This document shows positions 24,201 through 36,500 of a DNA stretch of 64,000 bases, piece after piece. Position 1 is the first letter of the stretch; each line of letters opens with the position of its first letter. The notes beneath the pieces are model-generated. The model saw nothing but the letters and a program-made list of their open reading frames with translations. It searched no databases and had not been told where the DNA came from. Source of the DNA: Dendrophyllia cribrosa. Its lineage: Eukaryota; Cnidaria; Anthozoa; Scleractinia; Dendrophylliidae. The stretch spans positions 8,963,832 through 9,027,831 of the forward strand of contig JAJLRJ010000013.1 of assembly GCA_024195265.1 (NCBI GenBank), in the 5' to 3' direction. The translations under genes and the position numbers were made by a program.

Positions 24201-27200
24201 ACAGACTTAATGTGCGAGAACAATACCCGGTGTGTTTTACATTTTAGTACATTTATCTGCCATTCCCTGCGAAACAACAACACTGAATTATACGTTTTGT
24301 AGAGAACGCGAGCACACCACGCTTAATTTTCCTTTCCAGCCACCTCCTCTACGAATTCAAATCCTAGGCAATTCATTCACATTAGACACTGAAACTAAAC
24401 AATTTGGGGCCAATGCAAAGCTAGTAGTTAAAAAGAGCGCGAATTATTTTTTGGCGTTGCTTTCGTGGTTGCTTAAGCTCCCTAATTTTCGGGATGTTAT
24501 GGTACTAACCAGGGGCGGATCTAGGGGGGGGGGGGGGGTGCAGGGGTGCGCACCCCCCCCACCCCCCCCCCCCCCCCTGAGATGACCTAGTCTGCGTTGT
24601 TCGCTTTTAAAATTTGTTTACGTCACCCTTCAGTTACGTCATTCCTTAGAGGTGCACCCCCTCCTAAGAAAAATCCTGGATCCGCCCCTGCTAACCCATT
24701 CACTCCTAGAGTCGATTGTGGAGACATGTAGTGTAGTTTAAACTTTTTTGAGTTTGTGGGCGAAATCCTATGGTGTGACCATTCAAACGAAACCTCTTCG
24801 GCAGTACTTTCCTGTGGTACTGTTTATTACGCTGTACAAGGTGGTTCTAACTTTTGAGTTTCTGGATGAAATCCTAAAGTGTGACCATTCAAATGAAAGC
24901 TACTGAGCAGTACTTTCCTGTGGTACTGTTTATTATGCTATACAAGGTGGTTCTAACTTTTGAGTCTGTGGATGAAATCCTAAAGTGTGACCATTTAAAT
25001 GAAACTTCTTCAGCAGTACTTTTGCATGGTACCATTTGTTTTTTAATATTTTACAAAATGAAATTTAGGATTTTTCTTGAATTTTGATTTTTGGCACTCT
25101 TGGGAATTAAGGGGTTAAAGACATAACAGCAAAATTACTACCAATACCTTGACAAAGGAAGCCATCGCCAACGTATCCATCCACACAGGTGCAGTTATAT
25201 GAACCCACAGTGTTGGTACATTTTGCCATCGCGTGACATTTGTTCAAATCCGGTGCTGCACATTCATTAAAGTCTGTTTTACAAAGAAAAAATAATAAAT
25301 GCCTGGTTTAATATAACAAAAAATACATGGAATGGAGGTGGAGAAACTAGTCATATATAACGAGTGCACCCAACGACTCGTTTCGGTGGGTCGAATACAG
25401 TAAAAACCCTAGCCTGCGAGCAAGCTCTCGGGCTCGGGGTTTCCGAGAGCTTGCTCGCAGGCTATAAAAACCCGCAAGTAAGAACCTAGTTTTTAAGAAC
25501 CTGTTAGGCTACCTGAAATTTGAAACAGGTTCTTATTTTCTAAAATCTATATAAAAATGTGTACAGTTCACTTGGGCAAATAAGAGCACATGTATATAAT
25601 GTTATGTTCTGTGATCAGTGCTTCAATTTTTCTTATTATAGTCATCTTTACATAAATACTTACTTGGTATGCATATTTTATATAAGGAATAGGCTGAATA
25701 CCACTAAATGGGCCATTTCCGAGTTATGTTATGCCTCGTTGTCAAAGCGAGGCTAGGTGCACAACCTTTCATTTGAAAATGTTTTTTTATTCAAATGCAA
25801 ATAAAACTCATCTTCATATGAAAGGTTGTGCACCAAGCCTCGCTTTGACAACGAGGCATACCGTAACTCGGAAATGGCCTATTCTATTGGCTGCAATGTA
25901 ATGCTTTTCTTAAAAAAAATAAGAATTTATTTAAGAACCTAAATAGGTTCTTATTACCATTTATGTCAGAACTTGGGAAAATGCAGGTTCTTACTTGCGG
26001 GTTTTTACTGTATCTAATTAGGAAGGCCTCAGTCGCCTTAAAAAGTCGTAATTAACTGGACTAAACACTACAATTTTCTAAAACTATATGTCGCCTTAAA
26101 CCGTCGGAACATCTGCAAAATTTAACACCTTTTGTCTTCGGAAGGATCATGAAAAATGCCGCTTTGGGTACGAATCAAAGATTCCTGTGAGGCAACCGGT
26201 GAATACGAAATGGTGACGGTAACGCAATATTGCGTTTTTTTTTGGAAATTAAATGTAACGACTTTTGACGAACACAAACCAAACAAAATCTAGTAATTTT
26301 CAGTTCGAAAAGAAAAAAACCCGTCCTGGGAACACACGTCCTTCAGCTCCCTCCGGCTCTATTGTCCTATCTCTTACCCACTATACTACCTAGGATTTGA
26401 CTAATTACTAAGGCCAAATTTTGTTATTTCAACGTAGATATGCAGAAAAAGTTTACATCTGAGTGACGGATCGAGCGAGCGAGCGAATGAGTGAGTGAGT
26501 GAGTGAATTAGCCATCGTTACCCATAACCAGTTCATTACGCTTACGCGTATTCACAGGTTAAAAAGAACAGCTGCGAATTTCTGCCACTGAAACTGTTCA
26601 TCTGCAAGTCACTAAAATGAGAAAGATGGAATGTTTATCGTGTCACGAACGTAGGACAAAAAAAAAACTGATTTCAATGACGAAACAGAATAAATTTCGA
26701 GACCGTAGCGGTTCCTTTGAATTTTATTCTCAAACTTGTTTTTTTTTTCTCATACATTCTTTGTAATTCGGCAGCGCGAAATAACAGAAACGAATGAATG
26801 GTTGAACTCATATGTAACGGTTCTGGTAGCCTGCATAACAGGCGTTATTGGAGGAGCTCAAGCGGGTTTTGGGGCGCGAGCGCGTAGCGCGAGACACGAG
26901 CGCGAAGCGCGAGACACGCACGGGGAGTTTCCCTTCCCGTGCGTGTCTCGCGCTGCGCGCTCGCGACCTAAAACCCGCTTGAGCGCCCAATAACGCCTGT
27001 TATGCAGGCTACGGTTCTGGGTGGAGAAAGTTAGAAAATATACATTCGAGAATATACTTTTTGACTTTCAATTTCCGTACAAACCTTTATATTATTTTTT
27101 CACCATGTTGCCCCGATCACCCATCAGGCACTTACGTGAAAGGGTCTATAGCAGTAAAAATAATAGCAAAAAAACACGAGGATGCACCTTTTATGCCGAT

Positions 27201-27406
27201 TGAACTTGGGTCCACTTGATATGGTCCCAATGTTCCATTACTTAGAGTGTCGTTCATGACGTACAAAAGGTTCTGCTGACCAATATGTGCCTGCATGTCC
27301 ATCTTAGTGAGAATGCTCGTGATGACACTGCCGTTACTGAAAAAAAGAAACATTTAGAGTAGGTCAGTTTTTTGTTTTTGTTTTTGTTGTGTTCGTTTTT
27401 TTTTTT

Positions 27407-27437
<31 letters not shown>

Positions 27438-27538
27438 GAGGAGCGTTTGTCCTCTGTGGATCCGCTATATCGAGAAGAATGTTAAAAAAGCGCTGGCAAA
27501 CTGTCACCATCATCCTCATCCTCATCATCCTCATCATT

Positions 27539-27569
<31 letters not shown>

Positions 27570-30500
27570 TCATCATTAACACCATCATTATCACCATGAT
27601 CACTATTATCATCACCATCATCGTCATCATCACCATCATCATCATCGTCGTCACACTCGGTTACACTGCAGGTGACCGCAAGCTTTTCCACTCACTTTTT
27701 CCTCAGTCAGTATTTCCTGTGCATACAACGTGCTGTAATGACCTGGGCGTCATTTCCCGTGAATTGACCTGAAGAGGGCATTTGCTATAGCTGGCACATC
27801 ATCAGGTAGTCGAAGGTTACGTCTCAAGAAGGCAAAAGGTCGAACGTGCAAAAGATGGATGCGGTTGGTTTTGGGGGGGGGGGGGGGGGGGGTACACTTG
27901 ATCAAGCAATAGACCGTGGAATGATATATCAGATCAGTATGCTTGGTATTTAAGATAAAACGAAGACAATGCGCGCGAGAAACTTTAATGTTGTTGTAAA
28001 ATGCGTACTAGCATGAATTATGGACGATCCTAAAAGCATACCTAAATCCAAGGACCTTTGCTTCTACGAAAAATTTTCCTAATTTTGAAAGCCTGAGTGT
28101 CTCCTCCACCTACAAAGGCAAATAATACAAATAAACACAATCGTTAACTGGAAGATATTGTATTAAAACACAGTACGAAATAATAAGAAATAAAAACTTT
28201 CTAGCTTTGTGACCATTCGAATGAAAACTCATTAGCACAACATTCCTGTTAAAGTGCACTTAACCCCAATTTTTTTTTCTTTTAATCAGCTCAATGTACG
28301 TTGAAAACTCGAATGGTGAAATATTTCTTGGTTCTTGGTAAGCCTGGTTTTCACTTGCGACGCAAGCACAAACGCAAGCATAAGCGCAAGCATAAGAGCC
28401 CTTATTTCGCCGTGAAAACGAGCTTGACGCAAGCATAAGCACAAGCGCAAGCACAAGCACAAGGATCAAAATATTTTGATCCTTGTGCTTGCGCTTATGC
28501 TTGCGTCGTATGTGAAAACGGAACATAACACAAGCACAAGAAAAAAGCAGTGATTCTGATATGATTTTGAAGACATTTTTGAACAAAACAAAGGTAAGTA
28601 AGAAAATGATCTTCGAAAGTCATTTGTGAGTTATTCACTTATTTTGCTTGCCTTGATTCTACGAATCTTGCTGGTTACAAACGTCGTTGCCGTGAAAACT
28701 TCTTATGCTTGTGCCTATGCTTGCGCTTGTGCTAGTTATAGAGATTTGAATTTACAAAATGCTAATTAGATGACGTCAAATCAAGACTTTACCATTATTT
28801 CTACTTCAATTTACAATACACAGTTCACAGCTTAAGGATAATCAATGTAAGAAATACTAAATAAAAACTGTTAATAGTCAATTGATTTGTAAAAAAAATG
28901 TTACTTGGAGGTGGAAACAACTAAAGTTGTATAATAAACGATTATTGATTTGACGTCATCATATTAACATTTTGTAAATTCAAACCTCTATAATTGGCCG
29001 TTTTTATGCTACAGTTCTTAATATCGTTGAGACGTTAAAGTCGTCTCGAGATGACTTTAACGTCTAGTATAAAAACGGAAAATAAGCCAGACGGATTTAA
29101 CGTCTGACGACTTTAACGTCTTCTTTTAAGTGCGTCGTTCAGACGCACTTAACAGACGACTTAAACGTCTCAGACGTTAAATACGACTAGTATAAAAACG
29201 GGACGGCCTTAACGAGGACGAATTTGGCCCTATTTGTATATTCGTGCTCTTAAAATTTATTTGGGGACGACTTAAGTCGTGTCCAGTCACTTCCGAGAAT
29301 AGTTTTTTTTTAGAAATTCCTGTGTTTTTCTCTGTGGCCATCTATTTTAATGCGTCCCGTTTTTATACCAGACGCATTTAACGTCTGAGACGTTAATTGC
29401 GTCTAGACGACTTTAACGTCTCTAGCAAAAAAAAGGCCATTCACTAACGCAACGTTAAAAACAAGAAATATTTAACTATTCAACTTTTCAACGTACATAG
29501 AGTTGACTAAGCGAAAAAAACAATTTTGGGTTTAGGTGCACTTTAAGTGTTTGAACAAAACACAAATTCTCCTTTCCTGTCCCCATACATTTCTTATAGC
29601 AGAGAAAAATACGAAGAGAATTCATCTTGGGCGATCATATCCTTAATTCTCATGACCTCTCTGATTAATTTAGCATCAATATTACAAGGAAAAATGGTGG
29701 GAAATCACATTAGATTGATTTTCTGAACTTGTACAACACACAACAGCTAATTCATACCTCGTTTTCCAAATTGGCAGCCAAACGTTTGAAGGACGTTGAT
29801 GTTCTGTCTGCAAGTTCAGCCGAAAACGTCTCGCTAGTTATGCTAAATTGTGTCACATAATTGTTGGTTCTTTTTGATCCTACAATAAAAAGGAAATTGT
29901 TTAGAATATACCACACAAGGTCAACCTCGTTCCCAGGATCTTTCACCTCCCCACCCTATATGGAGGGGGAAGACGAGAACCCTGGGAACGAGGTTGACAC
30001 AAGGTGTATAACATTTGGAGGGAATAAGCCCGCGTAGCGGTTGCCGGGTGCGGTTTACTTCGACGACGCGCGCGAGTAGAGGGCCTATAAAACATTTTGC
30101 CCCTAAATATACCGGCGCCTGCTATGCAAGCTAGGGGGAATTGTTACTTTTGAAACACCAATAATTTAGGCATGCACTAGTTTCAAGTGGAAAATAGTTT
30201 TCCAGGCTTTGCGACTTTGCTTTTTTAGTTAGACTTCGAATGCAGTTTCTTTTTTACTGCTAGTTGCAGGCTGATCATCGTTTGTGAGAAACCGTCAAGT
30301 CCAAATGTTTTGGAAAGCCTTGTTCGTTCGTTCGTACTGCAACTCCGCGAGGCATGTACAGTGAAATCCCGTTAACCCTATTTCGACAGCGCTAATTTTG
30401 GGTTTTCTGCACTTTATCCATTAACTACTTGTTAAGCCATGGCCGTACTCGTAAGAATCCCCGCATCTTTCTTAAAGTCCCCTTTTGTAAAACCAGCACT

Positions 30501-33500
30501 TTCAATCTTCTTACTTCAATCGCACTGCAAATCTATGGAACACTGTACATTTAACCGCGGTCAAACGAGAGAAATTTAAGCAAAGTACTTAAAAGTTAAG
30601 GTTGTCATTTTTACTGTTTAAAGTTTAATATATTGCAAGTACACTGTCAATTTACCAAACGTTTTGAAAGTTTACCAAAAACGTTCCAAGCGTTTAAAAC
30701 CTGTGAACTGCAGAATTGTCGGCGCCATTTTCCAACATAATTTTGATCAGGTGCAAATAGTTTTGGTTAGTTTTTAACGCAAAAAGCTCATCATTTTAAG
30801 AAAAATTAAAAGATAGTAACGTCAACTATTTCTTTTATACATCCTTCCCCATATTTCCATTTAATATTAAATAAAATCCCACTAAATAAAACGAAAAACG
30901 CCTCGGACGTTTGACCGCGGTGGAGTTATGTGCTTGCATTTGACAATGTAACATGGAAATTAGCTAAGCGAAATTGCGATATTTCTGCTGGACACTGTAC
31001 CTTTAAGCCCTAATATCAAAATTTAAAATTCTCATTTCTAGTCCTATACATTTCCTATAGAAGTAGTGGGAAGAAATTGTTTGGATATCACTGAAGAGAA
31101 CTCATCTTGTGTGATCATGTCCTTAATTCTCATGACCTTTTTGATTGATAAGGCATTAATATTACAAGCAGAAATTTGATGCTGAGCACTCTTAGGGCTT
31201 AAAGGGTTAAACTAAGGGCGCTTACCATTTGTCAGAACTGGCCGGCCAGACCGGTCCGTTTGTAACTAGAATGCATCTTTTTGAAGGCTTGTTCCTACAT
31301 GTCCATCAAAAGGGTGCATACTATTTCCAAATTCACCAGTCTCGCCGACCAGTTCTAGCAAATAATGGAATAATATTTACGAAATGAGCGGTCCGGCCAG
31401 CCAGTTCTGACAAATGGTAAGCGCATTAAGAGCCGCAATCCTTTCTTACTTTTCACTAACCTTTAGGCATCAGCTTAATAACTTGAGTTTTAACAATAGT
31501 TTTACGACACTTGTCTTCTACCGTCCACACTCGCTTCAGTTGTACCTCATTGCTGGAACAATCACCGCTGTACGTGTCCTTGTAGGTAATGGTAACGTTC
31601 CTTGAGCATAACCTTCCATCCGTCAAAACTTCACCAATAAATTCAGGCTGAAGGTATTTCTTGTCTCTACAAAAGAGGTTTACATCTGCTGGAAACGATA
31701 GTTGTGGATCGTCTGGGGTAATGATTGCTATGTTTTGTGTATGCGTGATTTTATTCTGACAAGCATCTTTAACGGTCCACACACGGTTAAACTCGTAATG
31801 ACAACCTTGTCTTTGCCCAACGTTGTCATTATTGGAAATGGTTGTCTTCCCACGCAAATAACACATTCCTTGAGCCGAATTAGGACCCGATGTTGGATGA
31901 AACCCCGGTTGCCTTGGATCGGCTACATTTGATGACTGATGACCGCATGACAATAGTGGTGGGGAAACGTAATCATTAGGAAAGATGATTTTCGGAAGTG
32001 GTGTGATCAGATCTTCGTCGATTTGACCATCGCCATCATCGTCAATGCCATTGGCTAATTCTTCGTCGGTTTTACCGTCGCAGTCGTTATCTTTTTCATC
32101 ACCTCCTTGTGTCAATGTTTTTGAACAACTTGGATCGATGGGTAACTCCCACTTAAAGCCAGCTGGAAAGGAATACAATTTTTTCGAAGTCATTCCATAC
32201 ATAACAGATGTAAAGTTCGCCAAGGGACTATCGTGATAAACATAGTAAATGCCACTTTGACTCAAATGAAGAGAAACTTGGGATAATCCTCCTGCAAGAG
32301 TCTTCCAGTTCATTGGCACGCTGTTCATTGGGCCCTTGACACGAAGACCGCTTCGTAACCTTGTGCCAATGACCACGTTCATGTAGCCATCAACGCCGCT
32401 TGCAACATAAACTCTGTAGTCATTGGAGGACCATTCTCTTGGAGGCATTATGCTCATTGACGGACTGCCAGCTCCACTGGTGTATTGCACAACGAGACTC
32501 GGATTAGAAGTGGATATCTCTAAAGACTTATTCCAAGGTGCTTTAATCTGGTATGTTTCTCCTTTGCTTAGCGTCTTCTTAATTTTCCAGTCTACTTGAA
32601 CGTTTGTGTTATCCTTTGACGCTAAGACATGGAATTCATCTACCCCAGAATTACGATTAGGCGTGGGGCTGGTAAGAAAGTCCATACCCCAAACACTCAC
32701 CGGTGGTATCTGCTCGACAAGGTGATTACACGGTTGTAAGTTATCGGGCACCATAGCACAGTCATTTCCAGAAAAGACAGCAATTGGTTTGGATGACGTC
32801 ACACTTGTACCGCTGAGATCAGAATAGCCCTGAACTTGAAACACTTCAAGATCATTAAGAGTGACGTTTATAAAATCCCCGTTATAATAAAACTGGTTAT
32901 TACCAACATTGTCAGTACCATACATGACCTTTCCACCCTCTGCTAAACGCAACTTAAACCATACTTGCGTGTTGTCTTCTTTAGCTACAACCTGGACGAT
33001 AGAGCTTATCACAGGAGGATACGTTGGAACAATGTAGTCCTTGCCAAGTACATCCACAGGCAGCCCAAGGAATCCTTCGCCATTGTCGTGTAGCTCTTGA
33101 AGTCCGTGCACGGAAAGAGAACTATTTGCGATGATGCGAATACCCTTCTTTTCCTTTCCCGTGAAGGCATCTGTGCGAAGATTACCCGGAAGTTTGATTA
33201 TTCTTGTATCTCCAGCGCGCATATCGTACTGTTTATCCCAATGTTGTTTTAGGAAAGGAACCTGAACGTGGACGTTAACGTCTTCGAAAGTCGAGAGGTA
33301 AAGGTTATTGTCCCCTGCGAATTTATGTTTTGGGTGTTGAGAGATGAAGCTAAGAATAAATTCGTTCCCTCTGTGATCAACCAGGTCTGAAATAGAAACA
33401 CAAGATAATGATATACGTATGCAATCAAGAGTTTTGAGTCAGTTATTGCTTCATTTGAATTTCTTTCTTCAAACGAACCATATTAAAGCGTAGCGAAGAG

Positions 33501-36500
33501 CAATGAGCAATAACAAATTTCCACCTCGATCGGCCCCTGCCCCCAGGGCCTTTGCAGAGTTTATGTGAAGCTTCATATGCAACAGTTTGAACGTAGTTTG
33601 CGGCAGACCTTAAAGGACAAGTTTGCCGTAAACACGATGTTGAATTTTGCTATTATAGTTTCATATTGTGGTAGCATCGCATGGCATGTGCCACTCCCGG
33701 GCACATGCCATGCTCAGACTAAACTGCCTAAAAACCATACCCTTCACAGCGGCACATACCTATATAGCTTATATATGGGCGTACCCCTCCCCCCCGGGGG
33801 GGGGGGGGGGGGTGCCACTGCACCCAACTCGTCCTCAGGGCCTTCTCCGCTTTCAAAATGGCGGGTCGGGTGTGGAAACCGCTGGACAAAGCTGCCAAAA
33901 TTCTCCAGTATCAGGAGTTTTTTGTCACGTGACACACGGTAAAATGGCGTTTACGGCGGTTATTTCCAGCTGATTGTTAGCCGTGTTTGTTTTCGGGCAT
34001 CTGAAACCGTTTTCCAAACAAATCGAAGACATTTCATCACGTTTTACGCAACAAAAGGCGCCAGGATTTTTGGAGTACCGTATTTATTCGATTAAACGCC
34101 GCGGCGTTTATTAAATTTTTCCTGATTCCAGTGCGGCGTTTATTCGCCACTTTAGAAACGAGAAGGAAACTAGGCCGAGTGAACTTTCGCAACGACTCCT
34201 GGGACTGTTACTGGAGACAGAGACAAAGGAAGCGTCCCCTGTAACGATCCCAGAAGTCGCTGCGAAAGTTCACTCGGCCCAGTTTCCTTCTCGTTTTTAA
34301 AGTGGCCAATTGGAGGGCGGCGTTTATTCGAGGGCGGCGTTTATTCGAGGACGGCGTTTATTTAAAATTCGATATATATTATTCTATACTTGGCTCCAAG
34401 GCTTGGGGGAATAAAATAAAAGAAATCACATCGAGGTTCATCGTTGAATTATTCATTTCCTTTGTTTTTTCCCCCCAAGCCTCGGAGCCAAGTATGAATT
34501 TTAATATATCGAATTTGGTCTATTTATTTCTTGCAAACAATAGCAACTGAACGTTTGGATTGTTAAAAACAAAAACATGTTTCAGTGTTTGTCTGAAATG
34601 TCATTTACTTTATCGTTTTCGTTTTCATTTTAATACGATTGCATGATGCATGTCATAGAATAAAGTTCACTCAATTTCAATGTCACTGTCCTCTTCGTAT
34701 ATTATTCGAATAAACGCCGCATCATGGATGCGGCGTCTATTCGAGGGCGGCGTTTAATCGAATAAATACGGTACTTTGGCAGCCTTAATTGTCCGGGGTT
34801 TCTACGCGGGGAAGGCCTTAGGGACCAGGTTGCCACTGCACAACATTGCAAACTCGCAGTCAAATCGCCTTAAAATCTCAGCGGAAATCGCCTGTAGTCA
34901 TCTCGTTCCCAGGGTATTTCATCTACCTACTCCAAGGGGTAGGGAGATCCTGGGAACGAGGTTGGCCTGTAGCTAGATTACACAGGTGATGCCGCAAAAA
35001 CGCATTAAAATCTGGTGAATACGAAACCAAAATAAATTATAATCAAACCATAAACAAATTTAAACCACAACATACATCGGCTGCAATCAATTGGCCACGT
35101 TCCACAACCTTTCTCCAAGTTTGACTACTTTGTTTCCCTTTTTGAACTGAATATTTACATTCTTTTAAATACAAAATACGGCAAATCTTTTATATCAAAA
35201 TCTACTTCATGACAGCGCGCCCCAACACGGGTGGGATGGTCTAACGCTTCATTTATCCTTGTACTAATCCTGTTCTGTTTTTACTAGCACTATGCATGCG
35301 AACGAACGCAAAAACACACGCACAAGAAAAGGGAAAATATTTTATCCAGACTCCCTCGGGCTTGGAGAATTTGTCACAGCTTGTCACGACTCGAAAGAGT
35401 TTTGTCATGGTTCAAAAAGTTCTGTCACAGCTCAAAAGAGCCATTTGCCACGACTTGAGAGAGTTTAGCCACGATTCCAAGAGTTTTGTCACGGCTCAAA
35501 AGAGTTTTGTCACGGGCTCAAAATAGTTTTGTCGCGACTAGAAAGAGTTTTGTCATGACTCAAAAGAGTTTAGTCAGTGACGCAAAAGAGGTTAATTTTA
35601 ATGAATTGTCATAAAGAAAAAGAAAGAAAATATTTTTCATGAATAAAAATAAATCAGTTCGTCATGGAAAAAAATGTTTTGTCATGAAAAATAAAAATTA
35701 TTTTGTCACGAATAAAAAATAATTTTGGCATGGCATATTATTTATCCAAAATTTGAAAATAGCATGATGGAGCAGTACAGTAAACCCCCGCATTAAAGAA
35801 AAGGCGGATTAAGAACCTTCAGGTTGAAATTTGGCCAATAACCTAATGTATAAGAACCAATTCAGCCTGACAAATAAAGCAGGTTCTTATACGAAAATTA
35901 CTAAAGATAAGACAACACTGGGGCAGATCGAAGTATGTGTGCTGTACACGGCTACAAATACACAGTGTTTCAGAAAACATCCATACCTCCCTGATAATTA
36001 GACCTGTCAGAGTCAATCATTCACTACACCTTTTGCCATTCATTACCGCAAAATATACAATCATTTCACATAGTTTCGTTGTACGAATTCTTGACAGGAG
36101 GTTATGTAACCATTTTCTCGCCTTAAATTTACTCTCGAGCAAATCAATAGACAGCTCCAAGCACGTCTCCCTGGCAAACCTGAGTGAAGCTTGTCAGACC
36201 ACTCCCCGCCGAACGAAACAGACCAGACGTACTGCAGAAACGGGTAGATTACGCTACCTGGTTTATGGCGCATGGCGTAGTGTAAACCAATGCATTTTTA
36301 TAGACGAATGTGGGTATAACATATGGACGGCACGAAATCACGGGAGAGCGAGGCTGGGAGAAAGGGCTTACAGGCAAGTGTGCGGGAAGCGTGGTCGAAA
36401 TCTTACCGTCACAATGACGATTTCGTCCATAAATGGGCTCATCTTTCACTCAGCAGTTGTCCTGTCAAGAATTCGTACAAAAGAACTGTAAAAATTCCGA

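Larger units (their letters stand above)
25398..26010. mobile_element. 613-bp TIR element (CAGTAAAAACCCGCAAG, TA)
   Basis: Left CAGTAAAAACCC-GCAAGTAAGAACC is interrupted by a 55-bp palindrome. Right GGTTCTTACTTGCGGGTTTTTACTG. TA on both sides. Several ggttctta/taagaacc motifs lie inside. It also carries a family D MITE at about 25,705-25,888. Confidence 0.75.
28253..29542. mobile_element. MITE family B, copy 2 (TTAA), with two nested inserts
   Basis: TTAA at 28,249-28,252 and 29,543-29,546. Ends AGTGCACTTAACCCC and TTTAGGTGCACT. The body matches the 7,766 copy but is split twice: by a GCAAGCATAAGC-rich insert (28,342-28,737) and by a 443-bp element (28,996-29,438). The uninterrupted copy acts as an empty-site reference. 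Confidence 0.85.

Noticed and set aside
27364..27772. Met-, Asp- and Ile-rich open frames
   Set aside because: Translation of the ATC microsatellite in three frames.
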